From Rubrivivax gelatinosus IL144 (GTDB taxonomy: Bacteria > Pseudomonadota > Gammaproteobacteria > Burkholderiales > Burkholderiaceae_C): 64,000 bases of DNA. Positions within the stretch are counted from its first letter, which is position 1. Each line of letters starts with the position of its first letter. The translations under genes and the position numbers were made by a program. Of the stretch, positions 8,006-16,236 are shown piece by piece. The notes under the pieces are model-generated. The model did no database searches, had not been told where the DNA came from, and was given only the letters and a program-made list of their open reading frames with translations. The DNA lies in NCBI RefSeq assembly GCF_000284255.1, contig NC_017075.1:372001-436000 (forward strand), in the 5' to 3' direction.

Positions 8006-8947
8006 ATGAGCGGGTCGAGTGTTCTGGTCGTACTTCACGGCATCTGGCGCCCGCCGCGGCCGGCGGCGCGGCGCGATCCGCTCTGGCGTGCGGCGGCGGT
8101 GGCCTCGCTGCTGCTGGTGCTCGCGCTCACCGCGCTCACCGCGCTGGCCGTGCTGCCGCCGCCGCACCCCGAGGCGCGGCTGTTCTCCGACGGCTGGGGC
8201 GCAGCCAGCTTCGTCGAGGGCGAGGCCTGCGCTCCGGACGATCCGCGAGCGGCAGACGTCGTGCGGCCCAAGCCGCCCGCAAGCGCGACGCCGGTCGACC
8301 GCCTGGCGCTGGCGCTGCGCTACCTGGCCTGGGGGCTGCTGCTGCCTCTGCTGCTGCCCCTCGTCCTGGCCTCGCGCCGCGTTACGGCGCGCTGGCCGTT
8401 GGCGACGGTGGTGCTGCTCTACGGGGCGGCACCGGCGTACTTCGAATGGTCGGCGAACCCGGCGTTCGTGCGCCTGCGCCAGGCCGTGGCCGAGTTCTGG
8501 CTCGAGCGCTGGCCTCTGCAGCCGGAGCAGTTCGTGCTGCTCGATGCCGCCGCCGCCGGCGTCTGGCTCGCCGCCGGGATCGCCGCCGGCGCCGCGGTCG
8601 CTGGCGGGGTGGTCGCCGTCGCCCGTCTCGCCGATCAGTCGCGCCACGGCGTGTCGCGGGCGCTGCTTCCGCTGGGCGTGGTGCTGCTGGTGCTCGGCCT
8701 CACGGAGGCCAGCGCCGCCTTCCTGCGCGGAGAAGGCGCGGCGCTTGCGATGCTGCCCACCCTGCGCGCCGTGGCCTTGGTCTGCGGCGCCGGCGTGTCG
8801 CTGGTGCTGGCGCTGCGCGTGGCCGCTCGGGCTCCGACCGCTGGCCGCCGTGCCGCCGCCTGGCTCATCTGCGTGCTGCCCGTCGCGCTGGCGCTGGCCC
8901 ATGGCTGGGCCATGTATTTCCACTGGGTCAGCCGCTATCGCGTCTGA
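8006..8947 (+). CDS. hypothetical multi-pass membrane protein
   Basis: I do not recognise this family. The 313-residue product has about seven hydrophobic segments: near residues 28-50, 105-125, 132-150, 190-215, 225-245, 255-275 and 285-305. Between the first two lies a soluble loop carrying the only cysteine of the N-terminal part (EGEACAPDD). There is no signal peptidase site and no enzymatic motif that I can see. It starts 79 bases after the PrsT-like gene on the same strand and ends 58 bases before the tRNA, so it could be co-transcribed with the TPR lipoprotein gene. Its third-position GC is as high as that of its neighbours, which supports a real gene. Confidence 0.65.
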   Translation: MSGSSVLVVLHGIWRPPRPAARRDPLWRAAAVASLLLVLALTALTALAVLPPPHPEARLFSDGWGAASFVEGEACAPDDPRAADVVRPKPPASATPVDRLALALRYLAWGLLLPLLLPLVLASRRVTARWPLATVVLLYGAAPAYFEWSANPAFVRLRQAVAEFWLERWPLQPEQFVLLDAAAAGVWLAAGIAAGAAVAGGVVAVARLADQSRHGVSRALLPLGVVLLVLGLTEASAAFLRGEGAALAMLPTLRAVALVCGAGVSLVLALRVAARAPTAGRRAAAWLICVLPVALALAHGWAMYFHWVSRYRV

Positions 8948-8987
8948 CGGGCCCGCGGGGGGCTGGCGCACGGCAAACAAAACGTGT

Positions 8988-8993
8988 TATAGT
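8988..8993 (+). promoter_or_regulatory. -10 element of the initiator tRNA promoter
   Basis: TATAGT lies 13 bases upstream of the tRNA 5' end, in an unusually A/T-rich stretch (GGCAAACAAAACGTGTTATA) for this genome. A weak -35 (TGGCGC-like) lies about 18 bases further upstream. The position fits a stable-RNA promoter. Confidence 0.6.
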
Positions 8994-9005
8994 CACTTTC
9001 TCAGT

Positions 9006-9082
<77 letters not shown>

Positions 9083-9089
9083 AATTCAG

Positions 9090-9110
9090 AAGCCCGCCTC
9101 GTGCGGGCTT
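9090..9110 (+). terminator. terminator after the initiator tRNA
   Basis: AAGCCCGC (9090-9097) and GCGGGCTT (9103-9110) form an 8-bp stem with a 5-base loop, eight bases after the tRNA CCA. The following CGTCGTTT is only moderately T-rich, so termination may be leaky. Confidence 0.7.
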
Positions 9111-9286
9111 CGTCGTTTCAGGCGTTGCCGCGACCTGGGCGCCAACGATGTCGGATGTTGACGCCAGGCAAATGTGCGCAAAGCCTGTCGGCCGTCGGCT
9201 CAAGCGTCGTCGAATCCTCGTCGAATAGACGCCGAGTGCGCAGCGCACGCCGTCCCGGCGTGCCGGTGCCGCCGCAGGAACTCCCG

Positions 9287-10774
9287 ATGCGTCTTTCCAT
9301 CCGCCCGCCCGCCGCCGTCGTACTCGCCGGCCTCGCCCTGGCTTGCGCCGTCCCGAATGCTGTCGCGGCGTCCGACACGACCGCGCGCCTGGTCGTGAAG
9401 TACAAGACCGAGGCCCAGGCGGCCTCCGCCGACGCCTCGCGCGTTCGCGTCCAGGCGCTCGCCGCCAAGACCGGCGTGGAACTGTCGGCCCTGCGCCAGA
9501 CCGCCACCGGGGCCACCGTCTACCGGATGGCCGAGCCGGTGACGCTGGCGCGTGCGCGCCAGATCGCGGCGCGGGTCGCGGCCGATGCCAGCGTCGCCTA
9601 CGCGCTGCCGGACGTGCGCGTGAAGGCCGCGGCCCTGCCCGCGGACCCCTACGCGTCGATGCAATGGAGCCTGCAGGACTCGTCCACCTACACCGGCGCG
9701 GCCAATCTGTTCTCGGCCTGGCCCAGCGGCAACACCCGCCAGATCGTCGTCGCGGTCGTCGACACCGGCTTGCTGGCGCATCCGGACCTCACGGCCCACC
9801 AGATCGGCGGCTACGACTTCATCTCCGACACGACCATCGCTGCCGACGGTGACGGCCGCGACAGCGATCCCACCGACGTCGGCGACTACTGCACCGACGA
9901 CGGCACCGATTCGTCCTGGCACGGCACCAGCGTCGCCGGGCTGATCGCCGCCCAGGCCGGCAACGGCTACGGCGTCGCCGGCGGCGCGGCCAACAACGCC
10001 TTGTTGCTGCATGCGCGGGTGCTCGGGCGCTGCGGCGGTTATCTGTCCGACGTCGCCGATGCCGTCGTCTGGGCCGCCGGCGGCAGCGTCTCCGGCGTGC
10101 CGACGAACACGACGCCGGCGCGGGTCATCAACCTGAGCCTGGGCGCCGACGCCGGCACCAGTTGCTACACCTATCTGCAGGACGCCGTCGACGCCGCCGC
10201 AGCGCGCCAGGCGGTGGTCGTCGTCGCGGCCGGCAACGACGGTGCGGCCTCGGTCGGCGCGCCGGCCAACTGCAGCGGCGTCATCGCCGTCGGCGCGCAC
10301 ACCGTCGCCGGCGACCTCGCGTCCTACTCCAACCATTCGGCCGACGTCACGCTGACCGCGCCCGGCGGCGGCTCGTGCATGACGCTCGCGTCCTGCGACA
10401 GCCGCCCGACCTACACGATCGGCAACGGCGGGACGCGCGCCGCCAGCGCGATGAGCGAACTCACCGGCTTCGCCGGCACCTCGGCCGCGACGCCGCACGT
10501 GGCGGCGGCGGCGGCGCTGCTGCTGGCCGTCGACCCGAGCCTGACGCCGGCCCAGGTGCGCTCGCTGCTCGTGTCCACGGCGCGCAGCCACCCCTCCGGC
10601 ACCTACTGCGCGTCCCATGCGGGCCAGTGCGGTGCCGGCATGCTCGACGCGGCCGCGGCGGTCGCGGCGATCCAGGGGCCGGTGGTCACGATCAGCGGTG
10701 CCAGCGTCGTCACCGGCTCGGCCACCGTGACGCTGAACGCCAGCGCCACCGGTGCCGGTTCGGGCGCCAGCTAG
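9287..10774 (+). CDS. secreted subtilisin-like (S8) serine protease, truncated by an in-frame amber codon
   Basis: An extracytoplasmic serine protease. It has a signal peptide (MRLSIRPPAAVVLAGLALAC, cleavage near AVAA), an inhibitor-type propeptide to about residue 125, and then the S8 catalytic domain. Triad residues are Asp159 in VVDTG, His212 in WHGTSVAG and Ser399 in GTSAATPHVA. ATG 9287 has AGGAA 7 bases upstream. After the catalytic domain an Ig/PKD-like module begins (VTISGASVVTGSATVTLNAS) but is cut at codon 496 by TAG (10772-10774). The same reading frame continues openly to 11332 with the rest of the module and a GlyGly-CTERM anchor. The catalytic part is intact, so a soluble, unanchored enzyme could still be made. 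The alternatives are a recent pseudogene, stop-codon read-through or a sequencing error. Confidence 0.88.
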   Translation: MRLSIRPPAAVVLAGLALACAVPNAVAASDTTARLVVKYKTEAQAASADASRVRVQALAAKTGVELSALRQTATGATVYRMAEPVTLARARQIAARVAADASVAYALPDVRVKAAALPADPYASMQWSLQDSSTYTGAANLFSAWPSGNTRQIVVAVVDTGLLAHPDLTAHQIGGYDFISDTTIAADGDGRDSDPTDVGDYCTDDGTDSSWHGTSVAGLIAAQAGNGYGVAGGAANNALLLHARVLGRCGGYLSDVADAVVWAAGGSVSGVPTNTTPARVINLSLGADAGTSCYTYLQDAVDAAAARQAVVVVAAGNDGAASVGAPANCSGVIAVGAHTVAGDLASYSNHSADVTLTAPGGGSCMTLASCDSRPTYTIGNGGTRAASAMSELTGFAGTSAATPHVAAAAALLLAVDPSLTPAQVRSLLVSTARSHPSGTYCASHAGQCGAGMLDAAAAVAAIQGPVVTISGASVVTGSATVTLNASATGAGSGAS

Positions 10775-11332
10775 GCCTGGACGCAGCTCTCCGGCCCCGC
10801 CGTCACGCTGCGCGGCGCCGCGACGTCGACCTTGTCGTTCACCGCCCCGGCGACCAAGGGCACGCCGATGGTCTTCCAGGTCGTCGTCAGCTCGGCCTCC
10901 GGGCAGACCGGCTCCAGCACCTGGACCGTCAGCGTCAACAACCCGCCGACCGCGGATCTGCCCAGCAGCTGGACGGCGACCGCCGGGTCGGCGTTCAGCA
11001 CCACGCTGAGCGGCAGCGACGCCGACGGCGACACGGTCTACTTCACGCTGGTCAGCGGGCCCGCGGGCATGACGCTCAGCGACAAGGTCCTGAGCTGGCC
11101 CAGCCCGGTAGAAGGCAGCTACACCGTCGTGCTGGCGGTCAGCGACCAGGCCGATGCCAGCACGTCCGACGCGACCCAGGTCAGCGTCACGCTGAAGGTC
11201 GGCGCAGCGGGCTCGCAGAGCACCAGCGGCGACGGCGACGGCGGTGGCGGCGGCGGCGGCGGCGGCGCGCTGCACTGGAGCGCGCTGCTGGTGCTGGCGC
11301 TGGCGGCCGCCGTGCGGCGCGCCGGGCGGTGA
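10775..11332 (+). pseudogene. detached C-terminal part of the S8 protease: Ig/PKD-like domains and GlyGly-CTERM sorting signal
   Basis: This 185-codon stretch is in the same frame as the protease and directly follows the TAG. It begins AWTQLSGPAVTLRGAATSTL, completing the interrupted PKD-like module (the usual pattern is a residue such as Tyr before AWTQ..GP). A second cadherin/Ig-like module follows (PSSWTATAGSAFSTTLSGSD..DGD). It ends in a glycine run, a hydrophobic helix (ALHWSALLVLALAAAV) and RRAGR: the GlyGly-CTERM signal recognised by rhombosortases. No good ribosome-binding site or signal peptide exists for independent expression. If TAG were TAC or another sense codon, the whole protein would be 681 residues. 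I regard it as a single-base nonsense change or a read-through position. Confidence 0.8.
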
Positions 11333-11901
11333 ACGCGGCCCTGCTGCTCGCCTGGCTCGCCGCCTCGGCGGCGGCGACCGTCGCCGGCCCCGAGGCGCTG
11401 GGTTACCAACGTGCCGCGGTCGAGGCCGGTCAGTGGTGGCGGCTGGTGACCGGTGGCTTCGTGCACACCAATGCCGCGCACTGGGCGCTGGACCTCGGCG
11501 CCCTGGTGCTGCTGCTCGCCCTGGCCAGACGCAGCACGCGCAGCGCGCTGCTGGTGACGCTGCCGCTGCTGGCCACGACGACGATGCTCGGCGAGCACTT
11601 GCTGCTGCGCCACGCCTGGGCCGTCGGCCTGTCGGGTGCGTTGCACGGCCTGGCGCTGTTGCTGGCCGCCGACCGGCGTCAGGCCCCCGTCGTGCGGCTT
11701 GTCGGCGTTCTGGCGGTGGCCAAGGTGCTGGCCGAGCTCGTGTCCGGGCCCGCGGCGGCGACCGCGGCGCTGATCGGCGCGCCGGTCCTGGTGTCGCAGC
11801 ATGCACTCGGACTTGCGGCCGGGCTGCTGTTCGCGGCCGCCGGTGCCGCTTTCGGCCTCGGTCTGCGGCCGGGCCGCTACGCGCCCCAGGCTTCGGCCTG
11901 A
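11329..11901 (+). CDS. rrtA: rhombosortase (rhomboid-family GlyGly-CTERM serine protease)
   Basis: An inner-membrane rhomboid-like protease that cleaves GlyGly-CTERM proteins during surface delivery. The 190-residue protein has about six hydrophobic helices. Rhomboid signatures are present: WWRLVTGGFVHTNAAHWALD near residue 35, the catalytic serine (Ser102) in GLSGALHG, and the catalytic histidine (His158) in SQHALG. Short length and compact fold match rhombosortase and not housekeeping rhomboids. It starts with GTG at 11329, overlapping the stop of the protease frame (GTGA), so translation was coupled to full-length substrate synthesis. The pairing with a GlyGly-CTERM protein is the known arrangement. 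Its 3' end overlaps the convergent EAL gene by 25 bases. Confidence 0.88.
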   Translation: MNAALLLAWLAASAAATVAGPEALGYQRAAVEAGQWWRLVTGGFVHTNAAHWALDLGALVLLLALARRSTRSALLVTLPLLATTTMLGEHLLLRHAWAVGLSGALHGLALLLAADRRQAPVVRLVGVLAVAKVLAELVSGPAAATAALIGAPVLVSQHALGLAAGLLFAAAGAAFGLGLRPGRYAPQASA

Positions 11902-12650
11902 GGCTGCGCCAGCGCGTCGAAAGCCGGGCGCGCGAACAGCCAGCCCTGCATCAGCGTGATGCCGCAGTCGAGCAGCGCGTCGCGTTCGCCGGGCGTCTCG
12001 ACACCTTCGGCGATGACGGTGATGCCCAGTTCCTCGCACAGGCGCTGCAGCGACTGCACGATCGTGCGCGAGCGCGGCCGGGCGTCCAGCGCGCGCGTGA
12101 GTTCCATGTCGAGCTTGACGATGTCGGGCTCGAAGGCGGCCAGCAGGTTGAGCCCCGAGTAGCCGGCGCCGAAGTCGTCGAGCGCGGTCAGGAAGCCCAG
12201 CCGCTTGTACTCGGTGACGATCTCGACCAGGTGCGCGACGTCGTTCACGCGTTCGGTCTCGGTGATCTCGAACATGATGCGTTCGAGCGGGAAGCCGCAG
12301 GCGCCGGCCGCGCGCAGCGTCGCCTGGATGCAGGCCGAGGCGCGGTAGATCGCGTTGGGCATGAAGTTGATCGACAGCCGCTCGCTCAATCCCAGGCGGG
12401 CCGCGGCGGCGATCGCGTCGCGCCGGCAGCGCTGGTCGAAGGCGTAGCGGTTGCGGTCGTCGACCTGGGCCAGCACCGTGGCCGCCGGTTCGCCGGCCGG
12501 GCCGCGCACCAGCGCCTCGTGCGCGAACACCGTGCGCGAGCCCAGGTCGACGATGGGCTGGAACGCGAACGCCAGCGGCGCGCCGAAGGCCTCGCCGTCG
12601 GCGCAGATCGAGCAGCGGGCATCGGCGGCATGGGGGCCGGGCTGGGGCAT
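11877..12650 (-). CDS. EAL-domain protein (cyclic-di-GMP phosphodiesterase)
   Basis: A stand-alone EAL domain, 257 residues, predicted to hydrolyse cyclic di-GMP to pGpG in the cytoplasm. Signature residues are present: the EAL motif itself (HEALVRG), NFMPNAIY, EITETE, DDFGAGYSGL, the KLD triplet (DIVKLDME) and EGVET. All usual metal- and substrate-binding positions appear conserved, so it should be active. The N-terminus has a short extension with two cysteines (ARCSICADG). ATG 12650 has ACGGAGA upstream. No sensory domain is attached. It stands between the rhombosortase gene (convergent, 25-base overlap) and the peroxidase gene. Regulation of biofilm polysaccharide by c-di-GMP is plausible but not shown here. 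Confidence 0.9.
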   Translation of the reverse strand: MPQPGPHAADARCSICADGEAFGAPLAFAFQPIVDLGSRTVFAHEALVRGPAGEPAATVLAQVDDRNRYAFDQRCRRDAIAAAARLGLSERLSINFMPNAIYRASACIQATLRAAGACGFPLERIMFEITETERVNDVAHLVEIVTEYKRLGFLTALDDFGAGYSGLNLLAAFEPDIVKLDMELTRALDARPRSRTIVQSLQRLCEELGITVIAEGVETPGERDALLDCGITLMQGWLFARPAFDALAQPQAEAWGA

Positions 12651-12721
12651 GCGGTCTCCGTCTGAAGCCGCGTGATGCGGCCGACGGCCAGTATCACGCC
12701 GCGAACGCGAAGCGATCCACC

Positions 12722-12760
12722 AAAAAGAAGCGGCCCCGCGGCCAGCAGGCGGCGGGGCCG
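12722..12760 (-). terminator. terminator of the di-heme peroxidase gene
   Basis: On the minus strand CGGCCCCGC and GCGGGGCCG (12752-12760 with 12731-12739) form a 9-bp stem with a 12-base loop, followed by CTTCTTTTTG. It lies 19 bases beyond the stop at 12779. Confidence 0.8.
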
Positions 12761-12778
12761 GTGCTCAGGCGACGGCTG

Positions 12779-13777
12779 TCACTTGAACGGGTGCGGGCGC
12801 GGGGTCTTGTCGCTGGACGGCGGCAGGATCGGCAGCGTGAAGCTCGGCTGGTCGCCGGTCAGCGTCTTCAGGAAGGAGACGATCTTGGCGTTCTCGTCGG
12901 GCGTGAACTTCTTGCCCAGCTGAAGCCGGCCCATGACGTCCACGGCTTCGGTCAGCGTGTTCGCCGCGCCGTCGTGGAAGTACGGGTAGGTCATCTCGAC
13001 GTTGCGCAGCGTCGGCACCTTGAAGTTGAAGCGGTCGGCGTCCTTGCCGGTCACCGCGACGCGGCCCTGCGCCGGGCTGCTCGCCTGGTACGGCGCGACG
13101 ACGCCCATCTTCTGGAACGAGTTGCCGCCGACGGCCGGGCCGTTGTGGCAGCCGACGCAGCCGCTCTCCTTGAACAGCTTGTAGCCGGCCTGCTCGTCGG
13201 CCGACAGCGCGTCCTTCTTGCCCAGCAGCCACTGGTCGAAACGCGAGTTCGGCGTCACCAGCGTCTTCTCGAACTCGGCGATCGCCGTCGTGACCTGGTC
13301 GATGTCGATCTTGTCCTTGCCGAAGACCTGCTTGAACTCGCGCTGGTAGGCCGGGATCGACTCGAGCACGCCGAGCGCCAGCGTGTGCGTGAACGCCATC
13401 TCGCCGGGGTTGGCGATCGGGCCGCCAGCCTGCGCCTTCAGGTCGGCCGCGCGGCCGTCCCAGAACTGGGCGACGTTGAGGCTGGAGTTCAGCACCGTCG
13501 GCGCGTTGATCGGGCCTTGCTGCCAGCGGTCGCCGATCGAGGTCGGGATGTTGTCGGTGCCGCCCATCGACAGGTTGTGGCACGAGTTGCAGGAAATGAA
13601 ACCCGACTTCGAGAGTCGCGGATCGAAGTACAGCTTCTTGCCCAGTTCCACCATGCCCAGGTTCACCTGCTGCGGGGGCACGATCGGCTGGATCGGCTCC
13701 TGGCTCTGGGCGACGGCCGCGCCGATGACCAGGACGCTGGCGGCAGCCAGAGCGACCGGGGTCCAACGAATGCGCAT
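12779..13777 (-). CDS. periplasmic di-heme cytochrome-c peroxidase family protein
   Basis: Reduces hydrogen peroxide in the periplasm with electrons from small c-type cytochromes (CcpA/MauG superfamily). The 332-residue precursor has a signal peptide ending AVAQS and two heme c sites: CNSCH (Cys63-His67) in the N-terminal domain and CVGCH in the C-terminal domain. It also has the family sequences LYFDPRLS, FWDGRAADL, PTLRNVEMTYPYFHDGA and DENAKIVSFLKTLTGD. Length and order are those of bacterial di-heme peroxidases. ATG 13777 is preceded by GAGGAGA. It is monocistronic, with its own terminator and an upstream region holding two inverted repeats. Need for reductive activation cannot be judged from the sequence. 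Confidence 0.92.
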   Translation of the reverse strand: MRIRWTPVALAAASVLVIGAAVAQSQEPIQPIVPPQQVNLGMVELGKKLYFDPRLSKSGFISCNSCHNLSMGGTDNIPTSIGDRWQQGPINAPTVLNSSLNVAQFWDGRAADLKAQAGGPIANPGEMAFTHTLALGVLESIPAYQREFKQVFGKDKIDIDQVTTAIAEFEKTLVTPNSRFDQWLLGKKDALSADEQAGYKLFKESGCVGCHNGPAVGGNSFQKMGVVAPYQASSPAQGRVAVTGKDADRFNFKVPTLRNVEMTYPYFHDGAANTLTEAVDVMGRLQLGKKFTPDENAKIVSFLKTLTGDQPSFTLPILPPSSDKTPRPHPFK

Positions 13778-13844
13778 TGCTTCTCCTCTGTCCGTCCGAG
13801 GGGAGTTGCCGGTGGCCGGGACGGCGGGTCGGGCACCGGGCGAT

Positions 13845-13877
13845 CTGGAATCAGTCCAGACGACAGACGGATTCCAG
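13845..13877. repeat. inverted repeat in the leader/promoter region of the peroxidase gene
   Basis: CTGGAATC (13845-13852) and GATTCCAG (13870-13877) are perfect 8-bp arms 17 bases apart, centred about 85 bases upstream of ATG 13777. A second shorter repeat, GTGTCA-N5-TGACAC, lies at 13889-13905. Either may be an operator or a leader hairpin; I do not recognise the regulator. Confidence 0.4.
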
Positions 13878-14033
13878 TCGCCGCCCCCGTGTCACGGTCT
13901 GACACAGCGCAAAGCCGGTGGAATTGAATAAATCGCAAAGGCCGTGCCCTTGGAGAAGCCGCGTCGGCGCTGTGGCCAGCGGGCAACTGCTGCAGCGGAT
14001 TGCTCGGGAACTCCGCCCGAAGCGGTCGCGCAC

Positions 14034-15002
14034 TCAGTGCGCGGCGGCCGCCTTGTGCCGGCCGCGTGCTTCGAGCGCGAAGTACAGCGCCGTCGCCAGC
14101 GCCAGCGGCGCGAGGTAGTAGACGGCGCGGTAGGCCAGCAGGGCCGCCAGCACCGGGCCCTGGCCCAGCCGCGCGCCGAGCAGCGCGACGAACACCGCCT
14201 CGATGACGCCCAGCCCGGCCGGCAGATGCGTCACGACGCCGGCGACTGCCGCCAGCAGCAGCGCCGTCAGCACGTCGGGGTAGGGCAGCGTGCGCCCCAG
14301 CAGCACGTGGCAGACGCCGGCGATCAGCGCCCAGTTCGTCGCCGACATCGCCAGCTGCAGCAGCGCGATGCCGAGCGGCGGCAGCACCAGCTCGTGGCCG
14401 CGCAGCCGCCAGCTGCGCCGGCGCGCGAAGGCGCAGAGCGACACGTAGCCCGCCGCGGCCAGCAGCAGTGCGCCGCCCAGCAGCCGCAGCGCGCTGCGGC
14501 CCAGCTCCCAGTCCGGCGGCAGCGCCGGCGGCCGCAGCAGCAGCACCGTGCCGCCGAGCACGAAGTAGCCCAGCCAGTTGGTCAGCAGGCTGTAGCCCAG
14601 CACGCGCGTCACGACGCCGGGTGCCAGCCCGAGCTTGCCGTAGAGCTTGTAGCGCAGCGCGAAACCGCCGACCAGCGCGCCCAGGTTGAGGTTGAAGGCG
14701 TAGGAGATGAAGCCGACCGCGGCCACGCGGGGCGCGGCCAGGCCGTGGCCGGTCAGGTGGCGGCCGATCAGGTCGTAGGTGGCGTAGAGCGCGTGGCTGG
14801 CCGCCGCCAGCGCCGCGGCGAGCGCGAGCGTCGCCGGCTCGACGCGCTGCAGCGCGTGCCAGGCCGCGCCCCAGTCCATCGAGCGCGCGACGTTGGCGAC
14901 GAGCGCACCGACGGCGACGACGAAGGCGATGCCGAGCCAGCGTCGGGCACGCGCCCAGCGCACAGGCGTGGCGGGGGCGGGCGCCGCCGCCTCATCCGAC
15001 AT
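14034..15002 (-). CDS. YbhN-like membrane protein (UPF0104 / lysylphosphatidylglycerol synthase TM-domain family)
   Basis: A polytopic inner-membrane protein of 322 residues with about eight hydrophobic helices, related to the flippase-like membrane half of MprF and to E. coli YbhN. It lacks the soluble transferase half of MprF. Typical features are the SYAFNLNLGALVGGFALRYKLY stretch near residues 115-135 and the loop HLPAGLGVIEAVF near the C-terminus. It overlaps the cardiolipin synthase gene by 11 bases and follows a ybhP-like gene. The order ybhP-clsB-ybhN is the same as in E. coli, which supports a shared role in membrane phospholipid handling. The actual activity of this family is not settled. 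Confidence 0.82.
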   Translation of the reverse strand: MSDEAAAPAPATPVRWARARRWLGIAFVVAVGALVANVARSMDWGAAWHALQRVEPATLALAAALAAASHALYATYDLIGRHLTGHGLAAPRVAAVGFISYAFNLNLGALVGGFALRYKLYGKLGLAPGVVTRVLGYSLLTNWLGYFVLGGTVLLLRPPALPPDWELGRSALRLLGGALLLAAAGYVSLCAFARRRSWRLRGHELVLPPLGIALLQLAMSATNWALIAGVCHVLLGRTLPYPDVLTALLLAAVAGVVTHLPAGLGVIEAVFVALLGARLGQGPVLAALLAYRAVYYLAPLALATALYFALEARGRHKAAAAH

Positions 15003-16236
15003 GCAGGCCCCGCGCCTCGTCGGCGCGTTCGGCCGGCGCCGGTGCAGCGCCGGGCGGCGCCTCGACGAGTTCCAGCGTCGGCCGGTGCGCCGGCAGCACG
15101 CGCGCCCAGAGCGGGAAGCGCTGGGCGAAACGCAGCACGAAGTAGCTGCGCATGCGCACCCACAAGCGCCAGCGCGGCGTCGGCTCGGGCTGCACCTCCT
15201 CGCAGCTGTGGCGGATCAGGTGTTGCAGCCGCTCGCGCAGCTGCGCGGCGAAGCCGCGGTCGCGCAGGATGACGTTGGCTTCCAGATTCAGCGACAGGCT
15301 CAGCGGGTCGAGGTTGCTCGAGCCCACCGTCGCCCAGTCCTCGTCGACCACCGCCACCTTGCCGTGCATCGGCCGGTCGCAGTACTCGTGGATGTGCACG
15401 CCGTCGCGCAGCAGGTGGTCGTAGAGCAGGCCGGCGGCGGTCTTCACGATCGGCATGTCGGGCGTGCCCTGAAGGATCAGACGCACGACGACGCCGCGCC
15501 TGGCCGCGCGGCGCAGTTCCTTCAGGAAGCGCCAGCCGGGGAAGAAATAGGCGTTGGCGATGATCACGCTGTGGCGTGCGGCGCGCAGCGCGGCGCGGTA
15601 CTGGCGTTCGATGTCGGCGCGGTGCTCGAGGTTGTCGCGCGTGACGAGCATCGCCTGCACCGGCCCCTCGGCGCGCGGCGGCGGCAGCCGCGGCCGCTGC
15701 ACCGGCGGCTCGCCGCGTGTGCCGCCGCGGATCGCGCCGATCGCGAACTGGCGGATCGTCTCGACGACCGGCCCGCGCAGCCGCACCGAGTAGTCCTGTT
15801 TGGCCTCCGGCCCGTAGTCGGCGAGGTGGTCGGCCGAGTAGTTGATGCCGCCGACGAAAGCCGTCTCGCCGTCGACGACGACGATCTTGCGGTGCATGCG
15901 GCGCAGCACGTTGAAACGCTTGCCGAACAGCCGCCAGCTGGGATCGAAGCTGCGCAGGCGCACGCCGGCGGCGCGCAGCGAGCCGGTGAACTCGGGCGAA
16001 AGGTCCGGCGAGCCGAAGCCGTCGACCATCACGTCGACCTGCACACCGCGCTGCGCGGCCTCCAGCAGCGCCGCGTGCAGCGCCAGCCCGACCTTGTCCT
16101 CGAACAGGATGAAGGTCTCCAGCAGCACCTCGTGGCGGGCGTTGCGGATGGCGTCGAAGACGGCCGGGAAGAAGGCCTCGCCGTTTTCGAGCAGCTCGAC
16201 GGCGTTGCCGTCCTGCCAGCGCGGCCGCCGCTTCAC
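14992..16236 (-). CDS. clsB: cardiolipin synthase B-like phospholipase D family enzyme
   Basis: Predicted to make cardiolipin at the inner membrane by phosphatidyl transfer. The 414-residue protein has two phospholipase D HKD motifs: [16 protein letters not shown] in the first half and [18 protein letters not shown] in the second. It also has [20 protein letters not shown] at the start, typical of Cls enzymes. It lacks the N-terminal transmembrane pair of ClsA, which fits ClsB. The start is GTG at 16236, overlapping the stop of the ybhP-like gene (GTGA). The C-terminal tail (about 25 residues) is rich in Ala, Pro and Glu. Confidence 0.88.
   Translation of the reverse strand: MKRRPRWQDGNAVELLENGEAFFPAVFDAIRNARHEVLLETFILFEDKVGLALHAALLEAAQRGVQVDVMVDGFGSPDLSPEFTGSLRAAGVRLRSFDPSWRLFGKRFNVLRRMHRKIVVVDGETAFVGGINYSADHLADYGPEAKQDYSVRLRGPVVETIRQFAIGAIRGGTRGEPPVQRPRLPPPRAEGPVQAMLVTRDNLEHRADIERQYRAALRAARHSVIIANAYFFPGWRFLKELRRAARRGVVVRLILQGTPDMPIVKTAAGLLYDHLLRDGVHIHEYCDRPMHGKVAVVDEDWATVGSSNLDPLSLSLNLEANVILRDRGFAAQLRERLQHLIRHSCEEVQPEPTPRWRLWVRMRSYFVLRFAQRFPLWARVLPAHRPTLELVEAPPGAAPAPAERADEARGLHVG

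Noticed and set aside
9118..9282. Possible small gene between the initiator tRNA and the protease
   Set aside because: Short frames here lack a ribosome-binding site and conserved pattern; the region is better explained as tRNA terminator plus protease promoter.
13925..13945. FNR-like TTG..CAA on the minus strand upstream of the peroxidase gene
   Set aside because: TTGCGATTTATTCAA has nine bases between TTG and CAA where FNR/CRP sites need eight, and the inner bases do not match.
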